DNA from: JBLNDG01 sp050261415
Lineage (GTDB): Bacteria; Bacillota; Clostridia; Lutisporales; Lutisporaceae
Direction of reading: 5' to 3'
Assembly (NCBI GenBank): GCA_050261415.1
Contig: JBLNDG010000063.1
Location: 1-15,491, forward strand
DNA: 15,491 nucleotides
Part shown: positions 5,239 through 12,715 of the stretch, piece after piece
Position numbering within the stretch: the first letter of the stretch is position 1
Layout of the letters: every line of letters starts with the position of its first letter
Program-made: the position numbers and the translations under genes
The notes under the pieces: generated by a model
The model's input: the letters and a program-made list of their open reading frames with translations, nothing else
The model's database searches: none
Told to the model about the DNA's origin: nothing

Positions 5239-7035
5239 CTAGTCAAAATACAGATAGCTGCTTCTTGCAAAATTGGTCTTTTTCCAGAACTTCTTGATCC
5301 AAGGCTGTACATAGTAGTCAAGTCCGAAAGCTCCGCCGGCACCACCCATGAGGGCGATTGAAGCGAATACATACCAGAGTATGTCCCAGCCGCCTAAAGC
5401 CGATATAACAAAGTTCAAGCAGAGGAATATTGAACCTGCTGATGCAAGGAATGTAAAGAGACCTGCAATAAGAGCAAGACCAATACCTATTTCCATCATT
5501 ACAACCATTGATTGGAATAAAAATGGATTAGCTGCAATGAATGTATCCGAGAACCACTGGTATATTCCCAAAGGTTTTGCTAATATTGGTGTAACTGTCG
5601 TAGCAGCTGCCTGTGCTGCTGTATCGCTTGCTGCTTGTGAAGCACCTGAAGTTCCTGCGACCTGAATTATCTTAATATTAGCTGGGTTCAACCAACCTTC
5701 TTGTACCTTCTTAACACCTTCCAGTAGCCACATTACGCCTACGTATAAACGCAGAAGTACAAGCCATGAAGTATGAGTTCTGTGTGCCAGATGTCCGCCG
5801 ACAAATGCTCTGTTACTCTTCATATGGAAGAACTCATGGAGCAGGTAATTCCATACAAGTCTCAAACCGCCGACTCCCCAGAGGTAGTGGAGGTTAACCA
5901 TGTGCTTCATTGCCATTGCAAGGAAGCCTGACATTGGTGTACCCATAAGTTCTGCAACACAGTAATGGCTTCCAACAGAAACCATGAAACCATGGGTGTT
6001 GAGTACGAATTTTTTCTTTTCAGTCTTGTTGATATCGGCAGCTATGTTGTAAGCGGCACATTCGCCGGTCTGTAAAGCTGTTTCAACAATCTGAGGTATT
6101 GGTTTCCCGTCAATTTCATAATATGCATTGTCACCGACAGCATATACATTTTCGTAATCCATGCTCTGCATATAGTCATTAACCTGGATTCTATTCCTCT
6201 TGCCCTGGGTAAGTCCTGTTGATACTGAGAAGCTGTTGCCTTGAACACCACAGGTCCAAATCAGAGTCCTGTTCTTTATTTCTGTTCCATCCTTAAGGAT
6301 GATGCTGTCAGGATTAGCTTTTACTATACCTGCGCCTGTAAGTAATTTAACGCCCTTTTTCTTAAGAAAGGCTGCAGCCTTAGCCTGGAGGCTTGGCCTT
6401 AAGATAGGCAGTATTGACGGCATTGCTTCAACATTGTATATTGTAACCTCTGATGGATCAAGCTCATGCTTTGCGCATAAAAGATCTCTCCACTCGAAGA
6501 GTTCACCTACAACCTCAATGCCTGTAAAACCTGCACCTGCAACTACGAAAGTAAGAAGTTCCTTTCTCTTTGCAGCATCGGTTTCATCTTTTGCAAGCTG
6601 GAAGGTCTTCTCAATATGTTCTCTGATTTTCAGTGCATCCTTTAATGACCAGATAGTCATACCGTATTCTTTTACGCCTTCAACGCCGAAGAATGCCGGT
6701 TCAGCTCCACAGCCGAGCACAAAATAATCAAAATTATAAGTTGCTTTTTCGGATGTAAGCGTCCTTGCATTGTAATCGATGCTGTCGATTCTGTCCCTTA
6801 CAACCTTTACTTTAGTGGCCTTGAATACATTGTAGAGGTCCACCATTACGCTTTCTTTTTCTGTTCTGTGACCTGCAATTTCATGGAGCTCTGTTAGCAG
6901 TGTGTGGTAAGGATTAGCATCTATAAGTGTAATTTCTACGTTGTTATCCTTTTTGAACTTTTTGCCCAATACTTTGGCAGCTTCCACACCAGCGTAACCG
7001 GCACCAAGAATCACAATTTTCTTAGTAGCTGACAA
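5239..7035 (-). CDS. Type II NADH dehydrogenase-like flavoprotein fused to a DoxX-like membrane domain
   Basis: Residues 1 to about 400 are an NDH-2-like pyridine-nucleotide oxidoreductase: FAD site GAGYAGVEAA (Gly11, 13, 16), NAD(H) site AGAGFTGIEVVGE near 168-180, LIWTCGV, and the FAD-closing VYAVGDNAYY near 296-305. From about 420 to 598 comes a DoxX-like membrane domain, with a helix around LLRLYVGVMWLL, an Ala/Thr-rich loop and three further hydrophobic segments. Ordinary NDH-2 has about 400 residues, so the tail is an added domain. The quinone motif AQxAxQ reads VETALQ (317-322), losing the first Gln. It probably oxidises NADH at the inner membrane face. The FMN lipoprotein gene next on the strand suggests a partner. 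The start is TTG, backed by AAGGGGG seven bases upstream. Confidence 0.88.
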   Translation of the reverse strand: MSATKKIVILGAGYAGVEAAKVLGKKFKKDNNVEITLIDANPYHTLLTELHEIAGHRTEKESVMVDLYNVFKATKVKVVRDRIDSIDYNARTLTSEKATYNFDYFVLGCGAEPAFFGVEGVKEYGMTIWSLKDALKIREHIEKTFQLAKDETDAAKRKELLTFVVAGAGFTGIEVVGELFEWRDLLCAKHELDPSEVTIYNVEAMPSILPILRPSLQAKAAAFLKKKGVKLLTGAGIVKANPDSIILKDGTEIKNRTLIWTCGVQGNSFSVSTGLTQGKRNRIQVNDYMQSMDYENVYAVGDNAYYEIDGKPIPQIVETALQTGECAAYNIAADINKTEKKKFVLNTHGFMVSVGSHYCVAELMGTPMSGFLAMAMKHMVNLHYLWGVGGLRLVWNYLLHEFFHMKSNRAFVGGHLAHRTHTSWLVLLRLYVGVMWLLEGVKKVQEGWLNPANIKIIQVAGTSGASQAASDTAAQAAATTVTPILAKPLGIYQWFSDTFIAANPFLFQSMVVMMEIGIGLALIAGLFTFLASAGSIFLCLNFVISALGGWDILWYVFASIALMGGAGGAFGLDYYVQPWIKKFWKKTNFARSSYLYFD

Positions 7036-7338
7036 CTTTATACCCCCTTAATTAGTTATAAAATTAAAATTTACAGGTATGCAGGTTTACTAAAAAAATA
7101 ACAATAACAATATTCATTATTATTATATATTATATATTTAACAAATGCGATAGTTTTTTTCGCTATCAAGCGAAAAAACGCATTTTTTTACTGCAGCCTG
7201 GTAGAATGCTGCAGCATTTCGCTTAAATAAGATAAATTGTAAAAATTTAAGACATTGACATGTTAAAAACAAATCAATACATTATATTATATTCCCGGTG
7301 ATGTATCAGGTCAAAGGAAATGCATGGGATGATGGGAT
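7036..7338. other. AT-rich non-coding region upstream of the NADH dehydrogenase-like gene
   Basis: No credible gene is present. The part near 7085-7140 is almost pure A/T and contains several TATAAT-like strings on the minus strand, so the promoter of the 7035 gene is probably here, but no single -35/-10 pair stands out. A nested inverted repeat lies at 7143-7187, and CTGCAGC (7191-7197) pairs with GCTGCAG (7208-7214). The stretch 7215-7338 holds nothing I recognise; no clear terminator follows the lipoprotein gene that ends at 7339. Confidence 0.6.
7143..7187. repeat. Nested inverted repeat upstream of the NADH dehydrogenase-like gene
   Basis: The outer arms AAATGCG and CGCATTT (7 bp) enclose inner arms TTTTTTCGC and GCGAAAAAA (9 bp) around the loop TATCAA. 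GATAG and CTATC form a competing stem. On the plus strand it ends in a T-run and would look like a terminator, but no plus-strand gene leads into it. It may be an operator or a weak terminator of the minus-strand lipoprotein transcript. Confidence 0.5.
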
Positions 7339-8064
7339 TTAGCGGGCCTTTTCGATGCTTTTTAATATCAGCTGCCCGTACTCATTTTGCTCATAGCTTA
7401 TGATTACCTTGTCATCATCTCTGATATTTCCAAGCTTGTCATATACTTCGGTTATCATAAAGGATTCGGGTTTACCATTTACCAATATTTCCACAAAGTT
7501 TGAGTCGATAGCCCCAACATAGATCCCGGTGACATCATAAGCGGCTGATGCTGAACTGGCTTTCAGGCTTGAAAATCTTTCGCCCTTTGTGTTTTCAATG
7601 TTAAAATTATCTGTTATTCCGGCTGCTTTTACAATAACATATGGGTATGTAATGACTTCTGTTACTGCAGTGCCGGGAGCCGGAGCTTCTTCCTCCACTA
7701 GTATATTTGTTATCCCTTCATTATCCTCAATGGATTTTACATCAATCTTATACCCTCCTGTAGGTTTTTCTCCGGAGGCTATGAAGATGATGAAAGAACC
7801 ATTTTCTTCCCATGCATAATAGCCCCTGCTTCTTTTTATATTTTCGATTTGTGTTTTTTGCTCCTGTGAAAGTTTTTCAAAACCAATCTTTTCAAATTTA
7901 ATTTTATTTACTGTTATACCTTTATTTTGTCCCGAATCTTTACTTTCAGCCGATGGTTGAGAATTTGGAGCAGGTAGTCCCGTATTTTTCTTTTGAACTG
8001 CACATCCTGATAATATCAAAAGTATAAAAGCTGCCGTCAATATAAAAGCCGCCGCTTTTTTCAT
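7339..8064 (-). CDS. Lipoprotein with PrcB_C-like domain
   Basis: The 241-residue protein has a textbook lipoprotein signal (MKKAAAF, hydrophobic core, LSGC with Cys21) and a polar Ser/Pro/Lys-rich linker to about residue 50. A domain around residues 75-155 has the pattern FIIFIASGEKPTGGYKIDV followed by TYPYVIVKAAG, matching the PrcB C-terminal domain named after a Treponema protease-complex subunit. The last 65 residues form a separate beta-rich segment with alternating hydrophobics (VTGIYVGAIDSNFVEILV). No catalytic residues are apparent, so it is more likely a binding or accessory protein on the outer membrane face. AAGGAGG (8077-8071) sits six bases before the ATG. It shares strand with the NADH-dehydrogenase-like gene but is 303 bases away, so a functional link is unproven. 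Confidence 0.75.
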   Translation of the reverse strand: MKKAAAFILTAAFILLILSGCAVQKKNTGLPAPNSQPSAESKDSGQNKGITVNKIKFEKIGFEKLSQEQKTQIENIKRSRGYYAWEENGSFIIFIASGEKPTGGYKIDVKSIEDNEGITNILVEEEAPAPGTAVTEVITYPYVIVKAAGITDNFNIENTKGERFSSLKASSASAAYDVTGIYVGAIDSNFVEILVNGKPESFMITEVYDKLGNIRDDDKVIISYEQNEYGQLILKSIEKAR

Positions 8065-8289
8065 GTTTTACCTCCTTATAAATTTTAACGTTTTGTCTAG
8101 TGCTGAAATTCCGGTTTTTGCATATGGTAGTGCGACCCGGAGCACCAGTAAAATAATTTTTGATGGTTAGACTTAACAGAAATTGAAATTGTTCCAGCCA
8201 ATACATATTTTTTATGGTAAAGTCTTCTATACAATTATATAATTAAATAAAGATTTTAATGATGAAATAAAGGTATTGGAGGTAGACAT

Positions 8290-8772
8290 ATGGCGAAGTA
8301 CCATTTACAGAAGGCTGAGAGGGAAATTACAGACAGGGATGAAATACAGGGGATAATAAAAAATGGCAAATTTGCCGTTATTGCAATGTGCAGGAATAAT
8401 GAACCCTATATAGTGACATTAAGCTTTGGCTATGATGAAGATAAGAATGCGTTATATTTCCACAGTGCCAAAAAGGGACTGAAAATTGACTTTATAACAG
8501 ACAACCCAGCGGTATGTGCAACAATAATAGAGGATGGCGGGTACCTTAAGGGCGAGTGTGAGCATAAATATTCCTCAGTTGTTATTTGTGGGGACATGCA
8601 TGTGGTGGAAACTATTGAGGAGAAGAAGCATGCCCTGAATGTCATGATAGACCACCTTGAAGAGGACCCGGAACCGGTTAAGACAAGAATATTGAAGAAT
8701 GACAAGGTTTATGAGGGTGTAGGCATACTACGGCTTGATATAAACGAAGTAACCGGGAAAAAAGGAAGCTGA
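8290..8772 (+). CDS. PNPOx-like (NimA-type) flavin-binding split-barrel protein
   Basis: The 160-residue length, the start EITDRDEIQGIIKNGKFAVI and the conserved run NEPYIVTLSFGYD...LYFHSAKKGLK match the pyridoxamine 5'-phosphate oxidase-related family, which includes nitroimidazole-reductase NimA. Members bind FMN or F420 in a split beta-barrel. Most are uncharacterised reductases or flavin-sequestering proteins, so the substrate is unknown. ATTGGAGGT precedes the ATG by six or seven bases. It is transcribed away from the PrcB_C lipoprotein gene and lies 84 bases before the AmmeMemo gene. Co-transcription is possible because I see no terminator between them. Confidence 0.8.
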   Translation: MAKYHLQKAEREITDRDEIQGIIKNGKFAVIAMCRNNEPYIVTLSFGYDEDKNALYFHSAKKGLKIDFITDNPAVCATIIEDGGYLKGECEHKYSSVVICGDMHVVETIEEKKHALNVMIDHLEEDPEPVKTRILKNDKVYEGVGILRLDINEVTGKKGS

Positions 8773-8856
8773 AGAAGCAAATCGGAATAACAGCGGTGAA
8801 TTATTGAAAAACTAAATAGGAATATTTATATATAAATGCTGGAAGGAGTGTCAAGA

Positions 8857-10218
8857 ATGGGCAGTATAGCAGGTGCTTTCATTTTCCCTCACCCTCCGAT
8901 AATGGTTGAAGAGGTTGGGAAGAAAGAAACGATAAAAGTAAAAAATTCAATAGATGCTGCTTATGAAGCCGGAAGGCGCATCGGTGAGCTGGCACCTGAC
9001 ACTATAGTGATAATTACTCCTCATGGGCCGCTAATAAGGGATGCAATGGCCATAGCGGCTGATGAAAAGCTGGAAGGCAGCCTTTCGGGCTTTGGTGCGC
9101 CAGGTGTAAAAATGTCCTTTGATAATGATACTGAGCTTATGGACAAAATCATGGAGCTTGCGGAGCGGAAGAATGTATATTGTGTTCTTATGCATGAGGA
9201 TGTAAAGCAAACATATGGAATTGGCCCGGGATTAGATCACGGGGCAATGGTTCCCCTTTATTTCATTAACAAAAAGTGTGACGGTTTCAAGCTGGTGCAC
9301 ATTACATACAGCTTCCTCTCTAAAGAGCAGCATTTTAAGCTTGGAACAGCTATCAGGGATGCCGCCGGGCAGCTTAACCGCAGGATTGTTGTTGTGGCAA
9401 GCGGGGACCTTTCACACAGGCTGACTAAGGACGCGCCTGCAGGCTTCAATCCCAAAGGCTCGGAATATGATAAAAAATACACGGAGCTTATTAAAAATGG
9501 AGATACTGCCGGGTTATTCTCAATTTCCCCGGAACTTCTGGAGGATGCAGGAGAGTGTGCCTACAATTCAACAATAGTGCTTTTAGGGTGCCTTGAGGGC
9601 TGTGAAATTAAGGGTGACGTTTTGTCCTATGAGGGTCCCTTCGGGGTAGGTTATTGCATAGCACAGCTTATAGCTAAAGACTGCGGGAGAAAGCCGGAGG
9701 AGAAGGGTTCTGACCCCTATGTAAAGCTTGCAGTTAAAACCTTAGAGACCTTTATCAGAACCGGTAAAAAAATAGACATTCCGGAAGGGCTTCCAGAAGA
9801 AATGCTAAGGGGGAAGGCAGGGGTATTTGTATCCCTTAAGAAATTTGGTGACCTTAGAGGTTGTATTGGAACTATAGCACCCACAACAAAGAATATTGCA
9901 GCAGAAATTATACAGAATGCAATTAGTGCAGGCACTCGCGATCCAAGGTTCTTTCCCGTAGAGGAGGACGAATTGGAGGATCTGGATTACTCCGTGGATG
10001 TACTGATGGAAGCTGAACCTGTAGATTCCAAAGAAGATCTTGATGTGAAACGGTACGGGGTTATAGTAAGGAGCGGTTTTAGGACCGGTTTGCTGCTGCC
10101 TAACCTTGAAGGTGTTGATACTGTAGAAGAACAGCTTGATATTGCTTTGAGAAAGGCAGGTATAGGGAAGGGCGAAAGCTACAAGATGGAGCGCTTTGAG
10201 GTAATACGTCATTACTAG
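8857..10218 (+). CDS. AmmeMemoRadiSam system protein: LigB/Memo-like dioxygenase fold fused to AMMECR1 domain
   Basis: The 453-residue protein has two domains. Residues 1 to about 275 are a class III extradiol dioxygenase (LigB/Memo superfamily) domain. It keeps the putative metal ligands His12 (FPHPP), His56 (TPHGP) and Glu259 (SYEGPFGVGY), and candidate acid-base residues His128 (LDHGAMVP) and His187 (ASGDLSHR). Residues about 285-453 are an AMMECR1 domain with its hallmark LRGCIG (333-338). The pair with the radical SAM gene directly downstream is the known but biochemically undefined AmmeMemoRadiSam set. I start at the ATG at 8857 because AAGGAG (8843-8848) is eight bases before it; the ATG at 8836 lacks a ribosome binding site. 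The substrate is unknown. Confidence 0.88.
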   Translation: MGSIAGAFIFPHPPIMVEEVGKKETIKVKNSIDAAYEAGRRIGELAPDTIVIITPHGPLIRDAMAIAADEKLEGSLSGFGAPGVKMSFDNDTELMDKIMELAERKNVYCVLMHEDVKQTYGIGPGLDHGAMVPLYFINKKCDGFKLVHITYSFLSKEQHFKLGTAIRDAAGQLNRRIVVVASGDLSHRLTKDAPAGFNPKGSEYDKKYTELIKNGDTAGLFSISPELLEDAGECAYNSTIVLLGCLEGCEIKGDVLSYEGPFGVGYCIAQLIAKDCGRKPEEKGSDPYVKLAVKTLETFIRTGKKIDIPEGLPEEMLRGKAGVFVSLKKFGDLRGCIGTIAPTTKNIAAEIIQNAISAGTRDPRFFPVEEDELEDLDYSVDVLMEAEPVDSKEDLDVKRYGVIVRSGFRTGLLLPNLEGVDTVEEQLDIALRKAGIGKGESYKMERFEVIRHY

Positions 10219-10246
10219 TTGAAAAGTTGGAATGGAGTGACCCTGT

Positions 10247-11260
10247 GTGGGTGAGTTAAAAGAAGCTTTGTATTATGAAAAGCTTGATGATAAAAAGACC
10301 CTTTGCAGGCTTTGCCCCCATCAGTGCAGGCTGGGACCCGGGCAATACGGAATTTGCAGGGTGAGGAACAATATTGAAGGTACGTTGTACACGCATAACT
10401 ATGGGAAAATATCTGCCATTGCCATGGATCCTGTGGAGAAGAAGCCCTTATATCATTTTTTCCCTGGGAAATATCTGCTCTCATTAGGAACAGTAGGCTG
10501 TAATTTCAGGTGCAAATTCTGTCAGAATTACCGGATTGCCCAACGCGGGACGGGTGAAAAAAGTGATTCGGGGGATTTCTATGAAGCATCGGAAGGCTAT
10601 ATACTCAGCCTCTGCAGACAGGAGGAAGACTGTGTAGGTATAGCGTATACCTACAATGAGCCTAGTGTATGGTATGAATATATACTGGATATGGCAAAGT
10701 ATGTGAAAAGCAAAGGCTATAGAAATGTTCTGGTGACGAACGGGTATATGTCGGATAAGCCCCTCATGGAGCTGCTTCCTTATATAGATGCCATGAACAT
10801 AGATGTAAAGAGTTTCAATGAGGAATACTACAAGGACATCTGCGGCGGGAGGCTGGAGTTTGTAAAGAATACTGTTGAAGCTGCTTCATCCAAGTGTCAC
10901 ATAGAGATTACCACGCTAATTGTGCCGGGGCTTAATGACAGTGAAGAAGAAATGGAAGAGCTGTCAGAATGGCTTGCCTCCGTAAAGCCGTCAATACCGC
11001 TCCACCTATCCAGGTACTTTCCCATGTATATGATGAATGAAAACCCTACCCCGGTTGAAACCCTTAAAACGCTTAAAAAAGCAGCCATGGAAAACCTGGA
11101 ATATGTTTATATAGGGAACGTTTCCGGTAATGATACAAATACCTATTGCCCGGACTGCGGCGCTTTACTGGTAAGGCGCGAAGACGGTATATTCATTGAG
11201 CACCTGGATGAGGGTACATGCACAAAATGCGGCAAGCTCATAGATATGACCGGTGTATAG
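10247..11260 (+). CDS. AmmeMemoRadiSam system radical SAM enzyme
   Basis: This 337-residue PflA-related radical SAM protein has the [4Fe-4S] motif GCNFRCKFC (Cys85, Cys89, Cys92) and the SAM-site stretch YTYNEPSVWYEY. Two extra cysteine sets flank the core: CRLCPHQC with GIC (Cys20, 23, 27, 37), which could hold another metal centre, and a C-terminal zinc-ribbon-like set CPDC...CTKC (Cys301, 304, 325, 328). The family is defined by its neighbourhood to Memo-like and AMMECR1 proteins; the radical chemistry and target are unknown. The gene begins 28 bases after its partner, from a GTG with GGAG (10234-10237) nine bases upstream. No activating or precursor peptide gene is visible alongside. Confidence 0.9.
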   Translation: MGELKEALYYEKLDDKKTLCRLCPHQCRLGPGQYGICRVRNNIEGTLYTHNYGKISAIAMDPVEKKPLYHFFPGKYLLSLGTVGCNFRCKFCQNYRIAQRGTGEKSDSGDFYEASEGYILSLCRQEEDCVGIAYTYNEPSVWYEYILDMAKYVKSKGYRNVLVTNGYMSDKPLMELLPYIDAMNIDVKSFNEEYYKDICGGRLEFVKNTVEAASSKCHIEITTLIVPGLNDSEEEMEELSEWLASVKPSIPLHLSRYFPMYMMNENPTPVETLKTLKKAAMENLEYVYIGNVSGNDTNTYCPDCGALLVRREDGIFIEHLDEGTCTKCGKLIDMTGV

Positions 11261-11280
11261 CAGGGGGCAATTTACAGGTA

Positions 11281-11310
11281 TTTACCAAATGCTTGACATT
11301 CTGTTATAAT
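11281..11310 (+). promoter_or_regulatory. Sigma-A promoter of the DUF1189 gene
   Basis: TATAAT (11305-11310) carries the extended -10 element TGT directly before it. TTTACC (11281-11286), 18 bases upstream, is an acceptable -35 box. TTGACA at 11293 is too close to serve this -10. The promoter lies 35 bases before the chosen start codon. Confidence 0.6.
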
Positions 11311-11345
11311 ATTAAGGTATTAATATGTGTGGGGAGGGAATCCAA

Positions 11346-12140
11346 ATGAACTTTTTCTTGCAGATGAGGGAGAGCGTTATAGATTTTAAGTTCTACAGGG
11401 AGATAAAAGATAATAAATTCGGTAGAAGCTTCACATACTTGCTGCTTCTGTTCCTTATTATATATTTCATAAATGGAACAAAGACCTTTGTTGTTTTGAG
11501 GGCAGGGGTAGATGAGCTTGTGTCACAGGTTAACAATAATGTGCCTGAGTTCAAATTGGAAAACGGGGAATTCAGCTTTGAAGGGAAAATGCCTTATTAT
11601 ATCAGCAACAACGCCAATGAGGTATTTGCCATAGATACAACCGGGCAACTGACAGAAAAGGCGCTGGAAGGCGTTCATACAGGAATGCTCGTAACCCGGG
11701 ATAAGCTGTTTGTAAAGCAAAATACCGGCGAGTTAAGGGTTTTCAGCTTGAAGGAATTTGTTGGGATTACCCTTACAAAGTCGGATGTTTTAAACTTCCT
11801 TCCTAAGCTTAGCTGGATAGTACTGATTTTTATAGTTTTCGGCTTTATATTTGTCTTTGGCTGGAAGCTTTTGAATGCTGTGATACTTGCTCTCATTGGA
11901 CTTATAATCAATGCCGTTATGAAGGCAGATATGAAATATAACAATCTTTTAAATATCAGTATTTATGCTTTGACACTGCCGCTTCTCCTGCAGCTGGCGG
12001 TTGATTTGTCCGGCATTGCTGTTCCTATGTTCTGGCTTATATACTGGACGATATCGATTGTCTATGTGGCAATGGCGGTTAAGAACTGCAAGGATAGAAT
12101 GGAAGAAGATACTGTAGAAGATCATACGGATATGGTCTAG
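11346..12140 (+). CDS. DUF1189-family integral membrane protein
   Basis: The 264-residue protein begins with a short cytoplasmic part (ESVIDFKFYREIKD), one membrane segment (about 30-48), an extracytoplasmic domain of about 110 residues (PEFKLENGEFSFEGKMPYYI... with FAIDTTGQ), then four hydrophobic helices (about 157-238) and an acidic tail. This order and these motifs match DUF1189, a Firmicute family without an assigned biochemical activity. The ATG at 11346 is preferred over the one at 11325 because GGGGAGGG lies about eight bases before it. A promoter just upstream suggests separation from the AmmeMemoRadiSam genes, while the phosphodiesterase gene 31 bases downstream is probably co-transcribed. 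Confidence 0.75.
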   Translation: MNFFLQMRESVIDFKFYREIKDNKFGRSFTYLLLLFLIIYFINGTKTFVVLRAGVDELVSQVNNNVPEFKLENGEFSFEGKMPYYISNNANEVFAIDTTGQLTEKALEGVHTGMLVTRDKLFVKQNTGELRVFSLKEFVGITLTKSDVLNFLPKLSWIVLIFIVFGFIFVFGWKLLNAVILALIGLIINAVMKADMKYNNLLNISIYALTLPLLLQLAVDLSGIAVPMFWLIYWTISIVYVAMAVKNCKDRMEEDTVEDHTDMV

Positions 12141-12171
12141 TAGTTTAGCAAGACTGTGGAGGATATGCAGG

Positions 12172-12657
12172 GTGAAAATCGGTGTAATCTCGGATACTCA
12201 TATTAGAAGCAGCGCAAAAATGCTTCCCAATATAATATATCAGGTATTCGACGGGGTTGATATGATACTCCATGCAGGGGATATATTGATTGATGAGGTT
12301 ATTATTGAATTGCAGTCCATAGCGCCTGTTTATGCAGTGGCAGGCAATAATGACGGTTATGATATGCTTCAGAAATATGGGGTCAAGAAAATAATAGCCG
12401 CAGGTGGAAAGCGGATAGGGCTGACCCATGGAATGAGCAAAGGGCGTACTTATATGAACGCATATATGGAATTCATCGATGACAAGGTTGACTGCATAGT
12501 GTATGGCCACAGCCATAAGCCTCATAACGAGGTAATCGACGGCATATTGTTCTTCAACCCTGGTTCACCTATATCCAGAAGATTTGAACCCAGATTTTCC
12601 ATCGGCCTTTTATACGTGGAGGAAACAATAAAAGGCGAAATAATACATTTTGATTGA
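12172..12657 (+). CDS. YfcE/MJ0936-family metallophosphoesterase
   Basis: The 161-residue protein contains the full metallophosphatase motif series: SDTH (8-11), HAGD, GNND, GLTHG and GHSHKPH, followed by NPGS. These residues bind two divalent metals. The family hydrolyses phosphodiester bonds of small substrates in vitro; physiological substrates are generally unknown. Size and order match YfcE-type single-domain enzymes. The start is GTG, with GGAGG (12158-12162) nine bases upstream. A strong terminator begins 12 bases after the stop. Confidence 0.88.
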   Translation: MKIGVISDTHIRSSAKMLPNIIYQVFDGVDMILHAGDILIDEVIIELQSIAPVYAVAGNNDGYDMLQKYGVKKIIAAGGKRIGLTHGMSKGRTYMNAYMEFIDDKVDCIVYGHSHKPHNEVIDGILFFNPGSPISRRFEPRFSIGLLYVEETIKGEIIHFD

Positions 12658-12668
12658 GTAATGCAGAT

Positions 12669-12707
12669 AAAAAAGTTTAAAGGAGTTAATTCCTTTAAAC
12701 TTTTTTT
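12669..12707 (+). terminator. Bidirectional rho-independent terminator between convergent genes
   Basis: AAAAAAGTTTAAAGGA (12669-12684) pairs perfectly with TCCTTTAAACTTTTTT over 16 bp around the six-base loop GTTAAT, ending in T7 on the plus strand. The minus strand likewise ends in a T-run, so it also closes the convergent gene that stops at 12716. Confidence 0.92.
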
Positions 12708-12715
12708 AAAAGGTG

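Noticed and set aside
11293..11298. TTGACA as -35 box for the DUF1189 promoter
   Set aside because: It is only six bases before the TATAAT; no good -10 lies 16-18 bases downstream.
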